Shown here piece after piece: positions 1 through 4,357 of a DNA stretch of 5,032 bases. Position 1 is the stretch's first letter. Each line of letters starts with the position of its first letter. The translations under genes were made by a program, and so were the position numbers. Under the pieces are notes generated by a model that searched no databases, had not been told where the DNA came from, and worked only from the letters and a program-made list of their open reading frames with translations. The stretch comes from JBCBKU01 sp038521345 (GTDB lineage: Bacteria > Pseudomonadota > Alphaproteobacteria > Rhodobacterales > Rhodobacteraceae), in assembly GCA_038521345.1 (NCBI GenBank), contig JBCBKU010000044.1, positions 1 to 5,032 on the forward strand, read 5' to 3'.

Positions 1-104
1 GTCGCTTTGACATGCGGCAAATCGTTCGGCCTTGCCTGTCGCAAAACAGCCACAACTTTGCTATTTATGCGAGGCGGGTGCAGCGAACGATAAGAACCAA
101 ACCT

Positions 105-110
105 GGGAGG
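105..110 (+). promoter_or_regulatory. Ribosome binding site that fixes the start of the 76-residue protein
   Basis: GGGAGG lies 5 nt before the ATG at 116. It is a near-consensus Shine-Dalgarno sequence. It favours this ATG over the upstream in-frame non-ATG start near position 32, which has no such site. Confidence 0.75.
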
Positions 111-115
111 CCACG

Positions 116-346
116 ATGACCGAAACTGCCAAAGACACTAAGGTTCTTGCTCAAGACGAAATCGACGCCATCGTCACGCGTCTGATGGCGGATCCGGCGC
201 GATGGGACGAGGTGCGGGCGCTGTTGGACCGTGGCCAAGGTGCTCGGGATTTGGCGTCGGTCACGTCGATCCGGCCGAAACCCGCGGTCTCGACCGAGGC
301 GATCGATTCCGACCCTGATGAGTACTGGGACAACGTTCCCGTCTAG
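116..346 (+). CDS. Small acidic hypothetical protein (76 aa)
   Basis: I do not recognise this family. The 76-residue product begins MTETAKD and is rich in Asp and Glu. A probable helical segment at about residues 13-38 contains the stretch DEIDAIVTRLMADPARWDEV. A linker with Arg, Pro and Lys follows, and the end is a strongly acidic tail, DSDPDEYWDNVPV. There is no signal peptide, membrane segment or cysteine, so a soluble cytoplasmic protein is likely. The start is set by GGGAGG 5 nt upstream. An in-frame extension back to about position 32 would add a Cys-containing segment with no ribosome site, and I reject it. The gene converges on the membrane-protein gene at 377 with 30 bp between stops. 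Codon use is GC-rich at third positions, like its neighbours, which supports real coding. Function is unknown. Confidence 0.7.
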   Translation: MTETAKDTKVLAQDEIDAIVTRLMADPARWDEVRALLDRGQGARDLASVTSIRPKPAVSTEAIDSDPDEYWDNVPV

Positions 347-376
347 TGATGTCACGAACGGCCATCGCGGTCCGTA

Positions 377-592
377 CTAGGTCAGGAAAATCCCCACGAT
401 GACCGCCATCAGGCCAAGGGCCGATACCGCGAGTGCGGCCAGATTGACGGCCACCACTTTCTGGAGCCGGGCCTTCATGACGTCGTCGTCGAGGTCGGCG
501 CGCCGTACACGCATCACATAAACGATGCACCAGATCAGCCCCGCGATCCCCATCAGTGTCAGCGCGGCGCCCCCCCAAACAAGTGCTTCCAT
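377..592 (-). CDS. Small two-helix inner-membrane protein (71 aa)
   Basis: The 71-residue product has two hydrophobic segments, at about residues 5-27 and 46-70. They are joined by a short charged loop (RVRRADLDDDVMKARLQK) with several Arg and Lys. By the positive-inside rule the loop should face the cytoplasm and both ends the periplasm, giving a helical hairpin in the inner membrane. The ATG at 592 is preceded by GGAG with 8 nt spacing (601-604 on the + strand). Proteins of this size and pattern are common as unnamed conserved proteins in Rhodobacteraceae, from memory. No catalytic or binding residue is visible, so no function can be assigned. The gene is divergent from the GapR-family gene and convergent with the 76-residue gene, so it is probably transcribed alone. 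Confidence 0.75.
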   Translation of the reverse strand: MEALVWGGAALTLMGIAGLIWCIVYVMRVRRADLDDDVMKARLQKVVAVNLAALAVSALGLMAVIVGIFLT

Positions 593-757
593 CGTTGCTT
601 CTCCGGTTCCGTGTCGCGATCCGTTCGAACCGGCGGGTAGAGACTTGGCGCTCCGGGCGCAAGGTCCCGCCGTGCCAAGGTGCGAATCGCTTGCCGGTCC
701 TGCGGCAGGCGGCTAGGGACGAGGGCTTCCGAGCCTGTTCCTGCAATGTGAGGTGCC
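593..757. promoter_or_regulatory. Divergent intergenic region holding promoters for the membrane-protein and GapR-family genes
   Basis: These 165 bp separate two start codons that face away from each other, so both promoters should lie here. One weak candidate for the GapR side is TTGCCG (691-696) with a 17-bp spacer and TAGGGA (714-719), but the -10 match is poor. A hairpin overlaps it: 690-696 pairs with 703-709 around a 6-nt loop, with one G-T wobble. The palindrome GTTCGAAC is at 623-630, and a GANTC site (the CcrM methylation target in this class) is at 684-688. None of these is proof of a specific regulator. Confidence 0.4.
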
Positions 758-1051
758 ATGAGCGATAACGATACCGTGACCAACCCAGCCGAGGCCCAGA
801 CCGATCCGGAAGGGGCCACTTACCGCGTCGCGGCGGACGAACTGCGGCAGTTCATCGAACGGTTCGAACGGCTCGAGGCGGAAAAGCAGGACATCGCCGA
901 CCAGCAAAAGGAAGTCATGGCCGAGGCCAAGGGGCGCGGATACGACACCAAGGTCATGCGCAAGCTGATCGCCATCCGCAAACGCGACAAAGAGGATCTG
1001 GCCGAGGAAGAGGCCGTTCTGGATCTCTACCGTCAGGCACTGGGGATGTAG
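758..1051 (+). CDS. gapR: GapR-family (DUF2312) nucleoid-associated DNA-binding protein
   Basis: The 97-residue product matches the DUF2312/GapR family along its length from about residue 22. It has a helical, coiled-coil region (ELRQFIERFERLEAEKQDI, residues 28-46). It then has the family hallmark EAKGRGYDTKVMRKLIAIRK (residues 56-75) and an acidic C-terminal helix ending LYRQALGM. In Caulobacter, GapR is a small protein that oligomerises as a clamp around overtwisted DNA and helps gyrase and topoisomerase IV ahead of forks and transcription. A chromosome-structuring role is the inference here. The first 20 or so residues are a variable polar tail, making it slightly longer than Caulobacter GapR (about 89 aa). 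GAGG sits only 4 nt before the ATG. The stop codon is 6 bp from the stop of the convergent gene at 1058. Alphaproteobacteria can carry several paralogues, so this may not be the principal copy. Confidence 0.92.
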   Translation: MSDNDTVTNPAEAQTDPEGATYRVAADELRQFIERFERLEAEKQDIADQQKEVMAEAKGRGYDTKVMRKLIAIRKRDKEDLAEEEAVLDLYRQALGM

Positions 1052-1057
1052 GGGGCG

Positions 1058-1936
1058 TCAGGGCAGCAGGACGTCGACACCTCGGATCGAACGGATCCGC
1101 TCTACGTCCGCGTCATAGGCCGCCGCCACGTTTTCAACGTCGTTCTCGGTCCATCCCGGCAGGTCGATCTCGTCTTCCATCGCTTCAGGCTCGGCATACT
1201 TGTCGAGAAACGCGGCCAACACGCGGCGATGGGCCGAGGCCGTGGCGGGCGGGTGTTCGACAAGAAAAGAGGCAAGGCGTTTCTTTCCCTCTTTCGAGAG
1301 AACCTGAGCGGCCACATCAAGCGCACCGGCCACGGGTGCGCCGGGGGCCAATCCGCCAATGCGCCGAATGATGTCGGGCCAGATCAGCGGCGTATCCTCA
1401 TTGCACCAGATGAGGATGGGCGCATCCGGCGCTGCCGAACGAAGCCGCGTGACATAATCGCTCCAGAGCGGGTCGGTGGGTGTCAGCCCACCAAGGAAAT
1501 CCGGGAAGTCCTGCGAATCCTGCGCCCGTTTCTTGTAGAGTGCCGCCAGTAGCCCGGCGGGATCCCTCAGCCCGAGCGCGAAGGCCACTGTGGTTTCCGG
1601 AAAAAGCGCCCGCAACCAGCCAGCCTTGAAGGCCTTGGGATAGAATTGCCCGTCTTCCACGGCCTTCGACGCCATGGAAATGAAGCTCTCGTTCGAGAGG
1701 ATGACCCGCCGCGTCGTATCGGTGATCCCCATGAGGTCCCGGAACATGTGCGCGGTCTCGGCGTCCGGCGCCGCACCCCGAAGCCGCGCCACCGCCTCAC
1801 CAAGCGGGCGGCGATAGGCCGCCGGATCGGGGACCGCAACGCCCAGCTCCGCCAGTGGCTCGCGGTTCCGCCGCAGCGTCTTGATCAGAAGTTCGCGGTC
1901 GGTGAAATGCGCGCCGATATGGAAGACGACGTCCAT
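1058..1936 (-). CDS. Sulfotransferase-like protein with degenerate cofactor motifs (292 aa)
   Basis: The N-terminus, VVFHIGAHFTDRELLIKTLRRN (residues 3-24), resembles the opening strand and PAPS-binding loop of bacterial sulfotransferases (HIGAHKTGTT-like). The Lys and the Gly-Thr-Thr of that loop are replaced by Phe, Asp and Arg. The spacing also fits: a Gly-Val-x-x-Pro element at 32-36, VILSNESFIS at 78-87 (compare the usual LSSE motif) and LRDPAGLLAALY at 123-134 (compare the RDP-S motif that binds the 3' phosphate). In the last, Ala stands where Ser is expected. A sulfotransferase or related P-loop fold is therefore inferred, with doubtful enzymatic activity. The C-terminal third (about 200-292) is helical and charged and I do not recognise it. 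No signal peptide or membrane helix is present. The start has only a loose GGGGG about 12 nt upstream. The gene is convergent with gapR and divergent from the tRNA. Confidence 0.8.
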   Translation of the reverse strand: MDVVFHIGAHFTDRELLIKTLRRNREPLAELGVAVPDPAAYRRPLGEAVARLRGAAPDAETAHMFRDLMGITDTTRRVILSNESFISMASKAVEDGQFYPKAFKAGWLRALFPETTVAFALGLRDPAGLLAALYKKRAQDSQDFPDFLGGLTPTDPLWSDYVTRLRSAAPDAPILIWCNEDTPLIWPDIIRRIGGLAPGAPVAGALDVAAQVLSKEGKKRLASFLVEHPPATASAHRRVLAAFLDKYAEPEAMEDEIDLPGWTENDVENVAAAYDADVERIRSIRGVDVLLP

Positions 1937-2018
1937 GAACTGTGCGGACCCCCGGGTTTGCGCGGCGCAGTGGCGCCGACATTGTCGTTACCCGGTGTCC
2001 GGGTCGGGGTCAAAGCCC

Positions 2019-2048
2019 TTGCCCTTGGCCGCCGGCTTCGCGTAAACC
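2019..2048 (+). promoter_or_regulatory. Candidate promoter of tRNA-Thr
   Basis: TTGCCC (2019-2024) and TAAACC (2043-2048) are separated by 18 bp. The pair would start transcription a few bases before the mature tRNA 5' end at 2058. Matches to the sigma-70 consensus are partial, so the call rests mostly on position. Confidence 0.35.
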
Positions 2049-2057
2049 GCGCGTCGT

Positions 2058-2133
2058 GCCCCTATAGCTCAGCTGGTAGAGCAACTGATTTGTAATCAGT
2101 GGGTCCGCGGTTCGAGTCCGTGTGGGGGCACCA
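2058..2133 (+). tRNA. tRNA-Thr (anticodon TGT)
   Basis: A full 76-nt cloverleaf can be folded by eye. The acceptor stem is 2058-2064 with 2123-2129 (seven pairs, one T-G wobble). The D arm contains AGCTCAGCTGGTAGAGC. The anticodon stem ACTGA/TCAGT (2084-2088 and 2096-2100) encloses the loop TTTGTAA, with anticodon TGT at 2091-2093, which reads the Thr codon ACA. The T arm is CGCGG-TTCGAGT-CCGTG. The discriminator is A2130, and CCA is encoded at 2131-2133. The gene stands alone. No integrase is adjacent and I find no second copy of its 3' end in the window, so there is no sign that it serves as an attachment site. Confidence 0.98.
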
Positions 2134-2259
2134 TCACAACAGGTAAACCGGAAAAACCCTAACATGGCGTTGGGCAAACCGGTGCGACAGCGAGTTGTGA
2201 AGCCGTTGATTGGTCGGGCCGGAAGCGGTCGGTGTGGCACCCGGCGAAGGTCGCGACCA

Positions 2260-2280
2260 CGCCCGCCACGGAGACGGGCG
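2260..2280 (-). terminator. GC hairpin after the spondin-domain gene, possible terminator
   Basis: CGCCCG (2260-2265) pairs perfectly with CGGGCG (2275-2280) around a 9-nt loop. It starts 13 nt past the stop codon of the minus-strand gene. There is no T-run after it on the minus strand, so factor-independent termination is uncertain. A 10-bp perfect palindrome, GGTCGCGACC, is next to it at 2249-2258. Confidence 0.35.
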
Positions 2281-2293
2281 CGGCGCAAGGCAC

Positions 2294-2836
2294 TTAGTTC
2301 AGACGGCGGAAAGTGACCAATACTTCGCCGCTGCTCACATAGGCGTGCCGGTCCCGTCCTTCGTTTTCGCCCAGATCGAACCTTTGCATCGGGACGGATA
2401 CCTCGTCCGAGTGCGCCAGATCGACAATGCCCATGACGTAATTGTCGGGTTCGTTCTGCGTGCTGACCATGGACATGAAGCGCACCACGCCAGCCTCTGT
2501 CTCCATGGTGAAGCTGCCGGTATTGCCGGGCAAGGTGCGGCCGGGAAGACTGCCGACCTTGTCAGGCCCGTTGCCGATGATGGCCTCCGGGCCGATATTC
2601 CCGGCAAGAAAGTAGGGCAGGCCCTGCAATGCCAGCGCGCGCGCCTCGTATGTCAACGATCCGGTTTCGTCGAAGAAATGAGAATCGTGTTCCACGGGGG
2701 CAAGCACAAACTGCGTGACGTATTCTTCCGAAAGTGTGTTCTGCACGGTGACTTCCCAAGTGTCGGCTTGGGATTCGGTTGCAGGGACGGCCAGTGCCGT
2801 TGCGGCAAATAGGGCCGCAATATACTGAATTTTCAT
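2294..2836 (-). CDS. Exported spondin-domain protein (180 aa)
   Basis: The product has a clear Sec signal: Lys at residue 2, a hydrophobic core IAALFAATALAV at about 6-17, and a probable cut after Ser-Gln-Ala at residue 24. The mature part matches the bacterial spondin_N domain. It begins with a beta strand WEVTVQNTLSEEYVTQFVLA (residues 27-46), followed by APVEHDSHFF, an ALALQGLP helix, and the conserved core GVVRFMSMVSTQNEPDNYVM (116-135), which corresponds to the family's SM-x-x-x-x-N/D-x-x-x-G strand and loop. It should be a beta-sandwich in the periplasm or outside the cell. In animals this fold occurs in matrix proteins, and its bacterial role is not established. I chose the ATG at 2836, four codons inside the longest frame, because GGAG at 2843-2846 sits 6 nt before it and overlaps the upstream ATG. 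It is co-oriented with the hydrolase gene but 174 bp away, so a separate promoter is likely. Confidence 0.85.
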   Translation of the reverse strand: MKIQYIAALFAATALAVPATESQADTWEVTVQNTLSEEYVTQFVLAPVEHDSHFFDETGSLTYEARALALQGLPYFLAGNIGPEAIIGNGPDKVGSLPGRTLPGNTGSFTMETEAGVVRFMSMVSTQNEPDNYVMGIVDLAHSDEVSVPMQRFDLGENEGRDRHAYVSSGEVLVTFRRLN

Positions 2837-2842
2837 CTGTTT

Positions 2843-2846
2843 CTCC
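2843..2846 (-). promoter_or_regulatory. Ribosome binding site that decides the spondin gene start
   Basis: On the minus strand GGAG reads from 2846 to 2843 and is followed by 6 nt and then the ATG at 2836. It overlaps the upstream in-frame ATG at 2848, so it can only serve the inner start. Confidence 0.65.
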
Positions 2847-2923
2847 ATGTCGGGGCTGATCGACTACGATAGAGATCGGTTACCAGCCTAATCCGGTCAC
2901 GGCCAAATCACAGATCGGCAGGA

Positions 2924-2944
2924 CGGGCGTGATCACCACGCCCG
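2924..2944 (-). terminator. Perfect 8-bp hairpin downstream of the hydrolase gene, probable terminator
   Basis: CGGGCGTG (2924-2931) pairs with CACGCCCG (2937-2944) with no mismatch around the 5-nt loop ATCAC. It lies 66 nt past the stop of the dienelactone hydrolase gene and before the start of the spondin-domain gene on the same strand. It would insulate the two genes if it terminates. A proper T-run is lacking on either side, so an operator or mRNA-stabilising stem is also possible. Confidence 0.4.
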
Positions 2945-3010
2945 CCTTCAATGCTCAGAAGAGTCTTTCCGATCCTTGCAGGGCTTGGTTTCCAACGGGC
3001 CGGTTGTCGG

Positions 3011-3925
3011 TCAGCCTGCGAGATACGTCCGGAACCACGCCACCATACGCTCTTCCGCAAGCATGGCTGCCGCCTCGTCATAGCGCGGTGTGGTGTCGTT
3101 GTGGAAACCGTGGTTCACGCCAGGATAGATATGCGCCTCATAGATCTTGTCGTTGGCCTCCATCGCCTTTTGGAAGGGCGGCCACATCGCGTTGATGCGC
3201 CGATCAAGCGCGGCAAGCTGGATCATCAGCGGCGCTTCGATGCCGGGCACCTGGTCGGCGTCCGGGAACGAGCCGTAAAAGGGAACGCCCGCCGCCATCT
3301 CTGGGTAGGCCGCCGCCAACCTGCTGACAACACCGCCGCCATAGCAAAAGCCGGTCGCGCCGACCTTGCCGTTTGTACCGTCCAGCGCCTGCAGGTACTC
3401 AAATCCGGCAAAGAAGTCATTGAGAAGTGCGCCTTGATCCAGGGTGCGCTGCATCGTGCGGCCTTCGTCGTCGGTCCCGGGATACCCTCCGAGCGACGAC
3501 AAACCGTCCGGTCCCATGGCGATGAAACCGGCCTTTGCGAGGCGCCGCACCACGTCGCGAATATAGGGATTCAGCCCCCGGTTTTCGTGGACCACGAGCA
3601 CGGCCGCAGGCGGCCTGTCGGGGTTAATCTCGGCTGGCCGCACAAGGTATGCTGTGATGTCTCCGGTCCCGTTCGGGCTCGCGTAAACGATGTCCTCGCC
3701 TTCGATCTCCGGATCGTCCGCGGCAACTTGTTGGGCCAACGCGTAGTTCGGGGAAAGCGTGCTCAGGATAGCAGCGGCGGTCAGACCCCCGACCGCCCAT
3801 TTGCCCGCGCGATCGAGAAACTCTCGTTTCGAGATCTTGCCATGGGCATAATAGTCATAAAGGTCCAATAGATCTTGGTCGAAATCGGCAGCCGTCAGGC
3901 GGCGCACGGGTGTTTGATCGTTCAT
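3011..3925 (-). CDS. Dienelactone hydrolase family protein, YghX-like, predicted exported (304 aa)
   Basis: This is an alpha/beta hydrolase of the dienelactone hydrolase (DLH) family, closest in my memory to E. coli YghX over its whole length. The catalytic triad is visible: nucleophile Cys194 in GFCYGGG (192-198), Asp241 in LAALDRRIN, and His272 in YPGVNHGFHND. Glu114 in VVHENRGLNPYIRDV matches the glutamate that activates the Cys in classical DLH. The N-terminal LYDYYAHGKISKREFLDRAG is followed by a hydrophobic stretch at about 43-56 and an ALAQQ site near 64. That is a twin-arginine-like signal with Lys-Arg in place of Arg-Arg, so export to the periplasm or membrane anchoring is inferred. 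The substrate is unknown; lactones or esters are likely. The start at 3925 follows GGGAG by 8 nt. The frame stays open upstream to 4222, but that extension is Arg/Pro-rich and does not look like protein. The gene appears monocistronic. Confidence 0.93.
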   Translation of the reverse strand: MNDQTPVRRLTAADFDQDLLDLYDYYAHGKISKREFLDRAGKWAVGGLTAAAILSTLSPNYALAQQVAADDPEIEGEDIVYASPNGTGDITAYLVRPAEINPDRPPAAVLVVHENRGLNPYIRDVVRRLAKAGFIAMGPDGLSSLGGYPGTDDEGRTMQRTLDQGALLNDFFAGFEYLQALDGTNGKVGATGFCYGGGVVSRLAAAYPEMAAGVPFYGSFPDADQVPGIEAPLMIQLAALDRRINAMWPPFQKAMEANDKIYEAHIYPGVNHGFHNDTTPRYDEAAAMLAEERMVAWFRTYLAG

Positions 3926-3933
3926 TTCAAATT

Positions 3934-3938
3934 CTCCC
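3934..3938 (-). promoter_or_regulatory. Ribosome binding site of the hydrolase gene
   Basis: GGGAG followed by AA on the minus strand lies 8 nt before the ATG at 3925. It selects this start over several further upstream in the same open frame. Confidence 0.75.
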
Positions 3939-4032
3939 GATTTAGAAGAAACAAGTAGCCGTTCTCGGGCTGCCGGCCAGATCTCAGCGGAAAGCTCTTG
4001 CGTAATTTCGCGCTTGTTCTGGAAAACATGCG

Positions 4033-4061
4033 AAAATACTCCGGGCTCACTATTCGTTGAA
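4033..4061 (-). promoter_or_regulatory. Candidate sigma-70 promoter of the hydrolase gene
   Basis: On the minus strand TTCAAC (4061-4056), a 17-bp spacer and TATTTT (4038-4033) give an acceptable -35/-10 pair in an AT-richer patch. Transcription would begin near 4026, leaving a leader of about 100 nt before the ATG at 3925. The -35 matches the consensus at three of six positions and the -10 at four of six. Confidence 0.3.
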
Positions 4062-4300
4062 CGACCGCCGGAGCGATCTGATCCAGAGATCCGGTGTGCC
4101 GGTGCCCTGCGCGGGCGGGGTCGGTCGACAGGGACAGGTGGGCAAGCCGCTTCAACCGGTGCCGTGCGGGCAGGGAACGGCAAACCTTCATCCCCGGCGC
4201 CTATCCCGCTATCACTGGGCATCCGTTACTATGGAAGGTAGTTCCCTCTGATGTTTCCCCGATACCACGCCCCTTTCGGCGGACGCGTCCCGGGCTTGGC

Positions 4301-4322
4301 CCCGAACCCAAGGCCGTTCGGG
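4301..4322. repeat. 7-bp inverted repeat upstream of the kinase, possible operator
   Basis: CCCGAAC (4301-4307) and GTTCGGG (4316-4322) are perfect inverted copies around the 8-bp spacer CCAAGGCC. The repeat ends 35 bp before the kinase ATG. It could be a binding site for a dimeric repressor of sugar-acid catabolism or a stem in the leader mRNA. A second, overlapping dyad pairs GGCCGT (4312-4317) with ACGGCC (4327-4332). In GC-rich DNA, chance is a real alternative. Confidence 0.4.
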
Positions 4323-4357
4323 TGCCACGGCCAACGCGGTTTGGGGGCCTGATCGCC

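Larger units (their letters stand above)
3926..4357. other. 432-bp gene-free divergent region between the hydrolase and kinase genes
   Basis: No convincing gene is present. Frames that stay open here are rich in Arg, Gly and Pro and lack ribosome sites or recognisable motifs. The region should hold the promoters of both flanking genes. Its left third (about 3926-4060) is locally AT-richer and contains a candidate promoter for the hydrolase. Its right third contains an inverted repeat at 4301-4322 and a 33-codon ATG frame (4251-4352) that stops 5 nt before the kinase. The middle part, about 4080-4200, shows only loosely similar GC-rich strings (CCGGTGCCCTGCGCGGGC and CCGGTGCCGTGCGGGC), which I read as composition. 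Confidence 0.6.

Noticed and set aside
7..35. TTGACA at 7-12 as the -35 box of a promoter for the 76-residue gene
   Set aside because: No acceptable -10 sequence is found 16-18 bp downstream; the expected position reads CCTTGC or similar.
261..819. Long Arg-rich frames on both strands around the membrane-protein gene and the divergent gap
   Set aside because: They are shadows of the genes at 116-346 and 377-592 and of GC-rich intergenic DNA. None has a Shine-Dalgarno sequence or domain features.
621..871. 12-bp inverted pair CGGTTCGAACGG (621-632 on the minus strand, 860-871 on the plus strand)
   Set aside because: One copy lies inside gapR codons, and about one such match is expected by chance in a window of this size and composition.
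2058..2200. tRNA-Thr as the attachment site of an integrated element
   Set aside because: No integrase is present and I found no second copy of the tRNA 3' end in the window. The downstream genes look like ordinary chromosomal genes.
2010..2288. 92-codon minus-strand frame covering the tRNA, containing a GAPTRTRTADPLI stretch
   Set aside because: This stretch is the well-known false protein produced by translating the antisense of a tRNA gene. The frame has no coding character outside it.
3926..4222. N-terminal extension of the hydrolase to an ATG at 4222
   Set aside because: The extra 99 codons are Arg/Pro/Gly-rich and have no family match. A good ribosome site and the family-like N-terminus (RRLTAADF) both point to 3925.
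4014..4251. Plus-strand frames of 64-75 codons in the gap before kdgK
   Set aside because: They have low-complexity Arg/Gly/Pro composition, no ribosome site and no recognisable motif. They overlap each other in different frames, as expected for random open frames in GC-rich DNA.
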